DNA from: Erigeron canadensis
Lineage: Eukaryota; Streptophyta; Magnoliopsida; Asterales; Asteraceae
Assembly (NCBI RefSeq): GCF_010389155.1
Contig: NC_057769.1
Location: forward strand, 30,132,735-30,196,734
DNA: 64,000 bases
Direction: 5' to 3'
The notes beneath the pieces are model-generated. The model saw only the letters and a list, made by a program, of their open reading frames with translations, had not been told where the DNA came from and searched no databases. The first letter of the stretch is position 1. Every line of letters starts with the position of its first letter. Below are positions 20,288 through 31,363 of the stretch, in pieces. The position numbers and the translations under genes are program-made.

Positions 20288-21188
20288 GGTAAGGGTGCAT
20301 AGTCGATACTTGGTTCTTTGGCTTCATTTTGGCTAAAGTTTAAACAGTGAGAGCATTAGCAAGTTGTTTCCGGCATAGATTCCGGCAATAGAAGCCAAAA
20401 AAACCAAAGGAATTGCCTCAAAATCGAAAACCTTCAAATAAAAAAATTAGGTTTCCAGTGGGATTTATTTTGGCACAAGAACGAAAAAAAAACGGTCACA
20501 TAGCACGCTCTTAACGTTCACAAGGATCGGACAAATGTGGCCGATTTATATAGCCGATGGAATGTGCCGATGCTTGCCGATACAAAGGGTACAAGGTTGC
20601 AAAAGAGCCGATGCAAGCCAAAGAAAAAATGATGCAAGCCTAAGCTTAACCATTGAAGACCAGGCCCTTTTGTTTTTAGAAAATCAAGACAAAAAGAGGC
20701 CACCACAAAAATGGGCATAACTTTTGCTAGAAGGCTCCGTTTTGGGCGTGTGACCAGTCAAAATTACCACAGAAACGAGACGCATCAAACTACAAACGCC
20801 AAGGCGGTTTGGTCAGCCTTCGAGCCCCAAAATGGCCTTTTTCTATGAGTTTTGGACCATTTTGTATGTTTTTTGGTTTTTTTGGACTTTCTTTTGGTTA
20901 TAACTTTTGGCCCACTTGTATTTTAGGGTCCATTCGAAATTTGCAGCTTTATTTATATGTATTTGGACATGGGGAAATGATCAGTTTATGATAAATTAAA
21001 AATTCATTTTTTCCCTATTCACAATGTGTGTTTAGTGTGAGAATCTAGATTATCGGTATTCAATCTGAATCAACGATAATTTGAAGAATTGTTTTCCGAG
21101 TATTCTTTGAATCAATGGAATCAATTAGTTATCTTAAATTTCCGTCTGCGTCAAAAAAGAGCATTTTTTTTGCCGACTGCACCCTTGC
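20288..21188. mobile_element. hAT-like non-autonomous element
   Basis: The left end GGTAAGGGTGCATAGTCG and right end (complement) GCAAGGGTGCAGTCGGC are inverted repeats. The flanks TCCTAAAG (20280-20287) and TCCTAAGG (21189-21196) form a 7/8 match of the 8-bp target duplication expected for hAT elements. The interior has GCCGAT/TTGGC-rich sequence like the elements at 37499 and 58898. No transposase is present. Confidence 0.55.
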
Positions 21189-21196
21189 TCCTAAGG

Positions 21197-22284
21197 GACA
21201 CACCTGTTGGTTTGAACCTGTGCCAATCTTGGTAGTTATACTGATTGGAAAAGTATATATGCATGTGTTATGTATAGTTTAAATTAGTGTGCGTGTGTGT
21301 CTGTATGTAAGATTGGATGAATAAATATTGTAAGTTTCAATCAAATAGAAAACATATTCATATATTACATGTGATTTTGTTAACACATAATTAATTACTT
21401 GTAGGTATGAAGAAACGAAAAATGTATATCATTTCATCATGCATGTACAATTTACAGGAGGAAATGTAATAACGTACTATTAAATGAACAGTATGCTACC
21501 TACCATCAGTGCCCATATGAAGTGGGGTCGATTTAGAATGGGTCAAACAAAGATGGAGTACTGCGGACAGATAAAGATTGACTAAAGCGTTCAATAATGT
21601 TAGTATTAGGAAATAATCCAGTAAGTTCTAGTCATGTTTTAATAGTTAGGACTTAGGAATGCATGGTATTGCAAAATATGACAAGAAATTAAAGCATGTG
21701 CCGGGAGAAATGGTCCAAGATTGACCGGGTTTATTGGAGTATCATGCAGGAGAACGAGGGACCTAGCAGTTTATCCATGAAACTTGTTGGTTTTATGCTT
21801 GTTTGTTTCTTTACTAGCTTAATAAACCGCGTACTATGCTGGGAAATCAAGAAAAATTTTGTTTTTGATCTATTGAAAAATGTTTAAAAATTATTTATGA
21901 TGTACTACGTATTATAGTTAACATTTGTGATTAATGCATATACTAATTAGCTATATCTAATTTCTTGTGTTTTAATAAAAGAATTAAAAAATTTTAAAAA
22001 TTAACTAATAAATGATGTCATAAATCATTTAAGTAAAAAAGAAAAAAATTATAAGAAATTTTCTAACAATACCAAATCAAATTTGTCTTTATAAATAATG
22101 ATGTAAGCAAAATCTTCTTTTATTATATACAAAGATAAATATTAAATAGCCCTAGAAGTAGGCCGTTCATTTAACTCACTTTTCAATAAGTGAAGAGCTT
22201 TTTCTGTATATTTTCTCATAGTAAGGTACCCTCATCTACCAATATATTATAGTCGACATGTTACAAAAGTGAAAAGTGAGTAAG
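21197..22284. other. Intergenic
   Basis: No gene or clear element is seen. The sequence is AT-rich. Confidence 0.4.
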
Positions 22285-22404
22285 CTTGAGTGTAAAAACT
22301 CTCACATACGAATAGTTTAATATTTATTGTATAACTAATTGATTGCCCCCATGTATTTATTTTATATATTAAAAAATCAAGATGTGAGAGGTTCTACACT
22401 CAAG
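22285..22404. repeat. Short MITE-like hairpin
   Basis: CTTGAGTGTAAAAACTCTCA on the left is answered by TGTGAGAGGTTCTACACTCA on the right. The style of the ends resembles the MITE at 46461-46649. Confidence 0.55.
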
Positions 22405-22904
22405 TTTAAATGTCTAATAGTTACATATTTTCAAACCTCATATATAAATTACAAAAATAAAACTTATTTATTTTAATCCATAAAGCATGTTAAGTTAATT
22501 AACAAATATTAACGATATATTTATGTTTCGAAGTTATAATTGAATATAACTTATTATTTTATTATGAGTAAACGGCCCAAATCGTCCTTGTGGTTTATCC
22601 TTATGATCAAGTTCCATCCTTAACTATCTGAAATGACACTGGCAATCCTTTTGGGAAGGATAAGGTTCAAATTCAGTCCTTTTCGTAAACGTCCGTTTGG
22701 TTCATTCTGTTAGCCCTCGCACGTGGATATCTCGTGAGGGCATTTAAGACTTTTGCCACCCTCTTTTTCTGTCTTCGTCTCACTCCTTTTATTTTATGTA
22801 TATAACATACATAATCCCTTTTTCTTATTTTTCACAAAAAAGATCAAATTTCTCTCTTTCTCTCTCTCTTTCTCTCTCACTATATAAACAAGAAGATCCA
22901 GATA

Positions 22905-23266
22905 ATGGTATTTTGTTCGTGTGGTAAGGAAGCTATAATCCGAACATCATGGACAGATAAAAACCCAGGAAGACGTTTTTACTCTTGTCCCAAACAGGTA
23001 AGGTATGAATATGTTCAATTAGGTTAACAATTTAGACCTAATTATTTTTTCTAAATCTTGATTAGGGTTCTAAGTGCAGATTCATTGGATGGGTCGATCC
23101 ACAAATGTGTCCGCGTGCAACGGATATTATACCTGGTTTGTTGAGGTCCAAGAACCAAGTTGAAGCACAACTAAAACAAAGAGATGATAAAATTAAGAGA
23201 TTGAAGCGTTGGTTGGTGGTGTCCTTGATTGTAATTGTGTTTCTGGTTATTTTGCATATATTTTGA
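22905..23266 (+). CDS. GRF-type zinc finger protein with C-terminal membrane helix (MULE companion)
   Basis: Two exons, 22905-22997 and 23066-23266, encode 97 residues. The intron has GTAAGG...TTAG borders. The N-terminal half is a GRF zinc finger: CSCG at 4-7, TSWTDKNPGRRFYSC and then CRFIGWVD. This fold is expected to bind zinc and probably single-stranded nucleic acid. A short basic/coiled segment (VEAQLKQRDDKIKRLKRW) follows, then a hydrophobic helix (LVVSLIVIVFLVILHIF) at the very C-terminus, as in tail-anchored proteins. It lies just inside the left TIR and is likely driven from it. Small GRF plus coiled-coil plus membrane-anchor genes occur in very many copies in some plant genomes; their role in transposition is not known. 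Confidence 0.85.
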
Positions 23267-23553
23267 ACCTAAGCTAGGTATTTTATTGTGACTGGTACTT
23301 GTAATTCTATTTTAGTTTTGTTGTATATTTTTTGGTAAGACGTATGTTGTAAACTGGAAGTTTTTATGAATGGGAAAATTGGTATGTTTTGACAATTTAC
23401 AAGTTTGACAATTTGGTATGTTTTGACAATTTGCAAGTTTCACAATTTGTTACCATAGTAAAATGCATATCCAAAAGACACATGGTATTTCATATCCAAA
23501 AGACATGCTTGTACATAAACATACTAAAATTCATACCCAAAAGGCAGATTAAG

Positions 23554-25934
23554 TTAAGAAACAAACATAATCATTAAGTCATACAGTGCATAGGCAACAG
23601 GATATATGCCATTGTTTGAATCCAGAGTGACAGCAGTCAACACTTGCCCTGGGAAAGGTCCTGAAGTAAATGCTCCATCAAGTCCAAGCAACTCTCTCCC
23701 TGCACTTTTGAATCCTCTCTTCAATGCACCTAGACATACATAGATCCTCTTGAAAACTCTGGTAGGCTCATCTTCATGATTTGGAAGTAACACATCCAGT
23801 TTCACTGTTGTGCCAGGATTTGAAGTCATCAGTTCTTGAACATAATCCCTCAACATGTTGTATTGTTTGGTGTAGTCCCCTCTTAGTTGACCTTTTGCTG
23901 CTTTCTTAGCTCTTTGAGCTTTCTGCTTAGACAACCCTAACATAAACTTAACTTGCAGTTCTTGTTGTAATGCTGCAGAAGGTATGTCAGGGTTCCCTGT
24001 TGAAATCAAAATGTATCAACAACTAATATACTCCAGTTTAAAATAAAACAAATATATAAACAATGAGATGAAAGTGTTACCTTCAATCTGTTGAACAATG
24101 GTGGAACCAAGAAATTTTGATGTCAAGTGTTTTATTATCCTTGACTGCAGACATTGATGCTCTTCAATGTGGGTTTTCACCATCCATGTTTGACTACCAT
24201 AAAGTTTTGAGACATGTAAAGACCAAGTACATGTAAATTGATCTAGATTGGTCTTTTTCCCCCTCCCACCTTTATTAACTTTGGAATCTTCACCTACTAC
24301 ACCACTATTCTTGTCTTCCTTCTTTGACCTAGTCTTTTGATCTGGGCCACTTGAACTAGGTCCCTTATTCTTAACAGCACCCGTTTTCTTGTCTGCTTTC
24401 TTAGGCCCAACATTTTGACCTGGGCCACTTGAACTAGGTCCCTTATTCTTAACATTCTTTGTTGGGCCCCTTGATTTACTAAGCCCATCCTTAACAGGCC
24501 CAACATTTTGACTTGGGCCACTTGCTACATTTACTGCACTCATTGAATCAAAATTTGCCATTTTTCCTTCACATACAACTCTCACCCTCACATTATCATT
24601 TTTAATAATCTTCAACTGTCTCCTACTTTCAATTGAAAGCTTCCTAACTCTTTCTAAGACCTCTGCTTTGTTCCCAAATGATTGAGTAACATGAAATCCT
24701 GCTTTAAAAGTATTTCCATCCCCAGTTGGTCTATTCTTCCCCATTGATTTTAGCAGTCTATTTCTATTTCTATTCACATCATCTTCTGCATCAGAACCAC
24801 TCTCAAAATCATCATTGTTTATAGCTTCAATGTTTTCTTCTACTACTTCTGCACTAGCTTCCACTTCATTAGTTTCTGGACCCATATACTCCACATCAGG
24901 ATCCACATTCAAACGAAAATGTGTCATATCCACATCCACATCATGTATTTCATTCTGTTCATCAACTATGAAGTCACTATCCTCACTGTCTTCATCACTA
25001 CCATCATAATCATCCTCACCACCAGTATGATCATCACCATTGCTATCATCATGATCATTAACTTCCTCATCCTCCACTGGCCTCCTATCTACTCTATCCT
25101 CTTCCATAGTATCAAAGTTATCATCTTGAAACACTGCATTTTCATCTAAGTTATCACTTCCCACTACTGGTTCTTTACCTTTGTTATTTAACATAGAGTT
25201 GACATTTTCATCTAAGTTATCACCTCCCACTACATGTTCTTGAAACTGTTGTGCATTTTGATTTTGTTGGCTGCTTGGAGGTAATACTGGTTCCTCGTCC
25301 CAATCAAGCAATAACTTCCTAAATCCACTTTTGGTTTTTGGTTTAGGCTTGGGCTTAGGCTTATGTTTAGATGGTCCACTATCATCAATCTCTTCAAGTA
25401 CTAGTTTTCTACTTAAGGTTGGACTAAAATAACCTATATTCTTTGACTTGCCATGTTCAATAAATATAGAAATAAGTCTATTTTCACCTACATATTCAGA
25501 CAACTTGATCACATCTTGGTCACTAGATAGAGGGTGAAGACCAACATCTAAATCAAACCCAGGTTTTAAAAAGAAATACAACAAGACTTGCTTTCCTGTA
25601 TATCCTAAATCCTCCATGATAGAATCCATTTCATGCACAGAAAATAGGTCAATATTTATGCAATCTGCATGGTCAATCTTACCATCGACATATGAGATAC
25701 CTGGCTTAGGAGTAAAATACCCACCATGGTGAATCTTGAATGAGAATAATCCCTCGTATGGTGCTACATTGGCAAAAAAAAAACATAAAACAAAACCCAT
25801 CAACATATATTACCTTCTGAAAGGTAAATTAAAAAAAAAAAATAGGGTTAAATCTTACACTCACCATACATATTATCGAGATCATTCCAATTTTCACCAG
25901 ACTCACGAATAGAATATAATGGATTTGAAGCCAT
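23554..25934 (-). CDS. MuDR-type MULE transposase, C-terminally truncated
   Basis: Three exons by my model: 25865-25934, 24081-25763 and 23554-23996, giving 731 residues with in-frame GT-AG joins (IE|GNPD at the last). The N-terminus is the plant MULE PB1-like domain (about 27-128; FSFKIHHGGYFTPKPGISYV). A very acidic low-complexity region (about 240-350) follows. The Mutator DNA-binding domain (about 375-570; LKIIKNDNVRVRVVC, then CTWSLHVSKL and HIEEHQC) is split by a Gly/Pro/Ser/Lys-rich insert with the repeat NKGPSSSGP. The catalytic domain begins normally, with Asp691 (GLDGAF) and Asp710 (TLDSNN), but ends in YDLMIMFVS right after YPVAYAL. The third catalytic residue and the SWIM finger are missing. 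The protein is probably inactive as a transposase but may still bind the TIRs. Confidence 0.85.
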
Positions 25935-27040
25935 TGTTAATAGGGTTTAGCTGGGTGTTGATGATCGGATCATTAGCAGGAAGATGAAGAGTTAATAGTG
26001 GTGGTAGTTGGGTTAGGTTTAAAGGATTTATGGGGGTGTTAAATCGATTTTATGGGGATTATGTATGTTATATACATAAAATAAAAGGAGTGAGACGAAG
26101 ACAGAAAAAGAGGGTGGCAAAAGTCTTAAATGCCCTCACGAGATATCCACGTGCGAGGGCTAACAGAATGAACCAAACGGACGTTTACGAAAAGGACTAA
26201 ATTTGAACCTTATCCTTCCCAAAAGGATTGCCAGTGTCATTTCAGATAGTTAAGGATGGAACTTGATCATAAGGATAAACCACAAGGACGATTTGGGCCG
26301 TTAACTCTTTTATTATTAATGTGTCTATTAAACTATATAACGTGGTTATAAATTTTAAAACGACATTAACCACATTTTATCATCATGATTATATATTAGA
26401 TTGTATCATTATTACCAATAAGAAAAGTAATATAAAATCTTAGACTCATACTATCATAAAAATTATTTATCACTATTAGGCTACGTACATAGATATATAC
26501 ATATATAAACAATCGGTACATTGTATGGGTATTAGGACTAGTCACATATATAATGTAACACCCCAACAAGGCGGAATAATGGGATATCACAAGAAAAGCA
26601 TAGCATGACATGGAAATTAAGTAGAGACAAATCTAAATGCATTAAAAGGATTGGTAATCCATACAATTTAATCAAATACAAGTCCATAACCATTCAAAAA
26701 TGCATAAGGAGCACGACCATCAAACGTTTACAAAAGAGAGTACAAAAGATGGCATATGATCCTAACCATAACCCATAAGCGGGGATAATGAATCACAGAT
26801 CCACAGTAAGTCCAAGTCCAATCCTAGCATGCAAACCATCAATCATCAACCGACACGTCTTCCAATTACCTGATCACCTGAAAAGTGTACTAAAACGTGT
26901 CAACATAAAGTTGGTGAGTTCGTATGTTTAGATAAAGAGATCAAATGTGTCGGGATAGCAACTGTTAACGTTACACGAGGATTAGTATACCTAATCATGT
27001 CCACACAAATCAACACAAGTCAACGTTTAACAATATTGAT

Positions 27041-27232
27041 AACCGGCACGACTTACATGATAAACAATGCATAAAATACGTTTCCTGACACGACTTACAT
27101 AATGAATAATGCGTAGTAACCGACACGACTTACATGATAAACAATGCGTAAAAATACGTTCCTGGCACGACTTACATAATAAATAATGCGTAATAAACCG
27201 GCACGACTTACATGATGAACAATGCGTAATCA
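27041..27232. repeat. Short tandem repeat inside the solo LTR
   Basis: Five copies of a CACGACTTACAT.AT.AA.AATGCGTA module at about 27044, 27086, 27121, 27163 and 27199. The spacing alternates between about 34-36 and 42-43 bp, giving a ~78-bp higher-order unit. Confidence 0.85.
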
Positions 27233-27489
27233 TAACACATGCAATCCCGTGAACAAGCAAAACAAGTAAGTAACCATCATCTCGTTCAATATCATAATCA
27301 ATCATATCAACTAACAAGCATTTAACAAACGAGTACACTTTCCACCCCAAATAACGTAAACGTAGGGGCTACGAAACTCACCTTGGCCTTGAACGTTGGT
27401 AAAAGGTGACTAAGCGAGTAAGCAGGGAGCACAACGGTCACAACCATAATATAACAACGACTACGAAACACCAAAAATGATCATGAGAA

Positions 27490-27540
27490 TGCCACTGCGA
27501 CGCAGTGGTGGCTATCCCACTCCACTGCGTCGCAGTGGCC
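27490..27540. repeat. Pair of 17-bp palindromes
   Basis: CCACTGCGACGCAGTGG and CCACTGCGTCGCAGTGG lie about 15 bp apart. Each is a near-perfect palindrome and each is the exact complement of the other, so they can form two small hairpins or one larger one. Confidence 0.9.
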
Positions 27541-28381
27541 AATATCTGAAGCCAAACAGCAGCAGAACAGCAAGAAGAACGAACCCAAACCCAATTTTTG
27601 ACATCCAAATCGACTTGTGGTGTTTCAAGACTCGTTTTTAGGCTCAAATAAACATCATTAAGTATAACTAAACATGTTTCATCAATCAAATCCAAACCCA
27701 TAACACAATTACATGTCCAAATCGTTCTTGACCCAAATCAACCCTAATGAAACCCTAATTTGACCCAATTCAAGTTTTAACCCGATTTCGACCAAGGGTT
27801 TCTTAGACATGACTAGTAATGAAGTTATAAACATAAAAAATGGAGATTTAAGATGAGTTTAACTTACCAAAAGAGTCGAAATCTTCCAAATTCGGTTTTT
27901 GGGTAAAAACTTGGATGAACACCTTTAAATTTTGATTTCTTTGAAGAGTAAAGATTATTGTTGTTATTGTTACTAGATTTAGTTAAATTTGATATAAAAA
28001 TACAAGTATTTGGTGAAATTAAATGTTGAATTTATGAAGATTAGAGGTGGTGGTTGAAAGAGAGGAGGAAGGAGTAATGAGGGAGAGAAAGAGGTGGGTA
28101 AGGAAAAGATAAGGGAAAGAAATGAAGTGTAGAGATGGGGGGCTGGGGTGAGGCCGGCCTAGGGAGTCCATTTTTGGGCTCCCGCTCCGCTAAATTCGAC
28201 AAATAGCTAAACGTTAACCATTTAAACGCTAACACGAGACCGTTTACACAATTAGACTTCACATTACGTTACTACGCAACAAAGCGTTCGATAATTCATG
28301 TAAACTAACAAATTCGCTCATTTTCAAATATCATTTAGTTACAAGTCAATTAAGTCAAAAAAACACGAATGTTACATATAA

Positions 28382-28867
28382 ATATACGTGAGTGAGTGAA
28401 GAGGCCTGAAACCTACATTGGGCGTTCAAATGTTTAAATTCAAGAAAATGCTCCCCGTAGTGGAGACAAGGGTAGTTTTCACGAAGTTTTTTTTTGAATT
28501 AGAGTTGGATATAAGAGAAGGCAATGCCGCTGAGCCCAAATTTGTAATTAAAATAATAAAACGAAACTGTCATGCTCAACGTACTAAACTTAAGGAACAA
28601 GAAATAACAATAAGCCTGGACTTGAAAGTGGTCTATACCAAAAACAATCTGAACTAATGACTTTAGAAGAATAAAAACGAAAAGATAGAAGCATTTTGAC
28701 AACAGGTCAAAACTTAAGACAAATGGACATTTAAATTACAAGTTTTGGCTGCTGCTATATATCTAACTTTATATAGTTACAACTAGGAATATCAGAATTT
28801 GATCTTGGAAATATATCAGACATAAAATCATATATACAAGCAAATATATGGTGGCACAATTTGATGA
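28382..28867. other. Intergenic / 3' flank of the kinase at 28868
   Basis: No gene is seen. The open frame at 28418-28657 has no recognisable domain, and I do not call it. Confidence 0.4.
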
Positions 28868-31267
28868 TTAGCTCAAGCTTACGGATAAAGGGAATGGACA
28901 TGGAGGTTTGTTCACTTCAACAACTCCTTCAAGCATCTGAATAACTGTCCTCATTGTTGGCCTTAATGAAGGATTTTCTTGTACACACCAAAGACCAATC
29001 ATTACAAAGCTTCTTAATGTCTTGATATCGTTTAAAGCTTCCGAATCATTATCAACAAACAAATCTAACCGCCTTTCTTGATAACAATCCCATGCCCAAT
29101 CAGTCAAGATTGCTCCATATTCATCACCATTGTCATTTTCCTTCACACTCTTTCGGCAAGAAATGATCTCTAGTAGCAAGACACCGAAACTATAGACATC
29201 GACCTTAACTGAAACAGGGGTGTTCCTAAACCATTCAGGAGCAACATACCCTTTTGTTCCTCTTATTCCTGTATTTGTTCTGCTTTGATTCATTAGCAAA
29301 AGCTTTGCCAATCCAAAGTCAGAAATCCGAGCATTGTAGTACTCGTCAAGAAGTATGTTCTGAGGCTTGATGTCACAATGGATGATCTGGGTACTACACT
29401 CTTCATGGAGGTACGAAAGTGCCTTAGCGATTCCTAACGCTATATTGCACCTATGAATCCAGCCGGGCCTCATGTCTCCAAAAAGAAAGCTTGCTAGAGT
29501 ACCATTACTCATGTACTCGTAAACCAATAACCGATTTTCACCTTCATCACAAAAGCCAAGGAGCTGCACCAAGTTTTTGTGATGAGTCCTTGCAATAGCA
29601 TTGACCTCGGTTCTGAATTCCTTGTCACCGTCTTGATCCATTCTATCCAATTTCTTCACTGCCACTGTATTTTTCCCTACAACTCCTTTATAGACTATTC
29701 CAAATGCCCCTTTTCCTAGTTCATCCTTGAACCCGTTAGTAGCATTGACAAGCTGACGGTATTTAAAACGAACAAGATTGGTTTCAACGCCATTACTACC
29801 TAGATCAAGTTTTCTGATCTGCCTCTGGTAGATTAAGAAGATACCAATGCAAATTGCAACAATCAATACAATGTTTACAAACACAGAGGTACCAAGCAGG
29901 GCTGATCCCACAATTATCAAACTTTGTCGGTCATTCTTCTTTCCTGAAAAACGAGGAGGGCCTTCAGGAGGAAGATCACCTTTCCGGAACTTAAGAAAAG
30001 CTTTCACACTTAATGAATAGTCTACTTTTCCGAAGGAGAGTGGAAATTTTTTCTTCCAGCATTTATTTCCACGGTAAATTGCAACAGCACAGAAACAATC
30101 ATTCAAGCAAGAAGCTTTGCAGTCAGTTTCTGTAGTTGGGTTTATGATTTCGTAATCAGAATATGGCCAATCGATGTCACTGAGCTCCACAAAATCAAAT
30201 GTGACTACCTTGACCTCATGGTCTTCACAACTTGGATAAAAATATGGCTTGCAGTCACCATACGGGTCACTAGGATCAACCAACGAAAACCCTCTTGGGC
30301 ACTCACACTTTGGTCGATTACTCTCGTTAAGGCTGCAGACATTGTTAAATCCACAAGCCCCACTACCTTCAGAACCACGGAAACTAAGGCATATGTTTTC
30401 AGGATATGACCATACAGTTCCCCAACTTGAATTAGTAGTCGTAGAAACCTTTGGATGATAGTATTGGGTAAAAACACCATCAAAATCTAGTGTAACCCTG
30501 TGATAATAGTCTCCAAATGGGAGTTCTTGGTTTGGAGTAAGATCGAATTTTTGCCCATTTCGTCTCCTTATATACAAATAGCCTATCTCATCAAAAACCA
30601 GTTGCTCCCCTGAATTTGACTGATTGGCAGGATCATTGGTTTTAGTAGCATAGTAATCTGCGTAAGCATAACCAGATACTATATCTCGGGTGTTTAGAAC
30701 AAGATTTCCGTCTTGAAGCAGACGCAGTTGAAACCTTCCTCTAGAAAAGTTTGTTCTGCTCTTTCTTGAATAAATCGCCCCACCTCTCTGCATTACCTGA
30801 CTAGGCAACAAAGTATCTGTTGGAAAACCGAAACTTTCCCATATCTTGCGAGAATCGTTACCAATAATGACAAAGTTGCCAGTATCATTCATAACCCCAT
30901 ATCCAATATCTAAATTAGTCCCAGAAGTCCATACCTCTCTACCTTGATTATCACTCAGTACTAACCCGCGCCTATCATTTAGCTCGATTTTTGACCCTTT
31001 AGGCACTATAGGACTTCCTTCTGGATTCCATATTATTGTTTTCTCAGGTATTTTGTCATACCATATGGATAACAAGAAACCATCTTTCCCTTGAACTTTT
31101 TGGAACCCAAAGGCAAAATCTCCAGAAGGCGAAAGCCAAGGTTTGCCATCATCGATAGCGGTGAGGGACGCCCCGACAGATACAGAAACGTTGTTGGTTT
31201 GTTGCGAAAATACTAAAAATGGTAGGAAAATAATTGATAGAACTAGACAATATGCGACTCTCTGCAT
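28868..31267 (-). CDS. G-type lectin S-receptor-like serine/threonine kinase (divergent member)
   Basis: A 799-residue intronless receptor kinase, starting MQRVAYCLVLSIIFLPFLVF (signal peptide). Bulb lectin (WLSPSGDFAFGFQKVQGKD), EGF-like region with a longer insert (CLSFRGSEGSGACGFNNVC), PAN/apple (SCLNDCFCAVAIYRGNKCWKK), transmembrane helix (VFVNIVLIVAICIGIFLI) and kinase (GKGAFG, VAVKKL, HCD, DFG, APE). It is the most diverged of the four full-length genes and lies about 10 kb from the others, beyond a MULE and a solo LTR. It lacks the conserved upstream block of the other promoters. It is intact and probably a functional non-RD receptor kinase. The ligand is unknown. Confidence 0.95.
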   Translation of the reverse strand: MQRVAYCLVLSIIFLPFLVFSQQTNNVSVSVGASLTAIDDGKPWLSPSGDFAFGFQKVQGKDGFLLSIWYDKIPEKTIIWNPEGSPIVPKGSKIELNDRRGLVLSDNQGREVWTSGTNLDIGYGVMNDTGNFVIIGNDSRKIWESFGFPTDTLLPSQVMQRGGAIYSRKSRTNFSRGRFQLRLLQDGNLVLNTRDIVSGYAYADYYATKTNDPANQSNSGEQLVFDEIGYLYIRRRNGQKFDLTPNQELPFGDYYHRVTLDFDGVFTQYYHPKVSTTTNSSWGTVWSYPENICLSFRGSEGSGACGFNNVCSLNESNRPKCECPRGFSLVDPSDPYGDCKPYFYPSCEDHEVKVVTFDFVELSDIDWPYSDYEIINPTTETDCKASCLNDCFCAVAIYRGNKCWKKKFPLSFGKVDYSLSVKAFLKFRKGDLPPEGPPRFSGKKNDRQSLIIVGSALLGTSVFVNIVLIVAICIGIFLIYQRQIRKLDLGSNGVETNLVRFKYRQLVNATNGFKDELGKGAFGIVYKGVVGKNTVAVKKLDRMDQDGDKEFRTEVNAIARTHHKNLVQLLGFCDEGENRLLVYEYMSNGTLASFLFGDMRPGWIHRCNIALGIAKALSYLHEECSTQIIHCDIKPQNILLDEYYNARISDFGLAKLLLMNQSRTNTGIRGTKGYVAPEWFRNTPVSVKVDVYSFGVLLLEIISCRKSVKENDNGDEYGAILTDWAWDCYQERRLDLFVDNDSEALNDIKTLRSFVMIGLWCVQENPSLRPTMRTVIQMLEGVVEVNKPPCPFPLSVSLS

Positions 31268-31349
31268 TGCGAAATGCTAGTATGGATTAATATCAATCTT
31301 TTGTTTCTTTAATTACTAGAATGTAGAGATAAATTAGATACAGTAATTA

Positions 31350-31363
31350 ATTCTTTTATAGCA
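31350..31363 (-). promoter_or_regulatory. TATA box of the kinase at 28868-31267
   Basis: Minus-strand reading GCTATAAAAGAATT, about 85-95 bp before the ATG at 31267. Confidence 0.5.

Larger units (their letters stand above)
22566..26307 (-). mobile_element. Complete Mutator-like element (MULE), 3742 bp
   Basis: Long terminal inverted repeats of about 250 bp (22566-22821 and 26050-26307) start GAGT.AACGGCCCAAATCGTC. A perfect 9-bp target duplication TTTTATTAT flanks it (22557-22565 and 26308-26316). It carries a GRF zinc-finger gene on the plus strand and a truncated MuDR-type transposase on the minus strand. The two genes are convergent, with starts just inside opposite TIRs. High TIR identity suggests recent insertion, although the encoded transposase lacks half of its catalytic domain. 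Confidence 0.96.
26554..28376 (-). mobile_element. Solo LTR of an LTR retrotransposon (1823 bp)
   Basis: The ends are TGTAACA...TGTTACA. A perfect 5-bp target duplication TATAA lies at 26549-26553 and 28377-28381. No gag, pol, primer-binding site or second LTR lies inside, so it is most simply a solo LTR left by recombination. The minus orientation is inferred from a pyrimidine-rich leader-like stretch (about 28040-28130) and similarity in style to the LTR at 47141-49415. Confidence 0.8.

Noticed and set aside
24297..24521. 74-residue minus-strand frame and 24815-25149 plus-strand frames
   Set aside because: Shadows of the low-complexity acidic and GP-rich parts of the MULE transposase.
27041..27232. 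CRISPR-like array
   Set aside because: The repeats are tandem without unique spacers, in plant DNA within an LTR.
27027..27350. 107-residue repeated frame (SCKSCRFITHYLLCKSC)
   Set aside because: It is only the translation of the tandem repeat inside the solo LTR.
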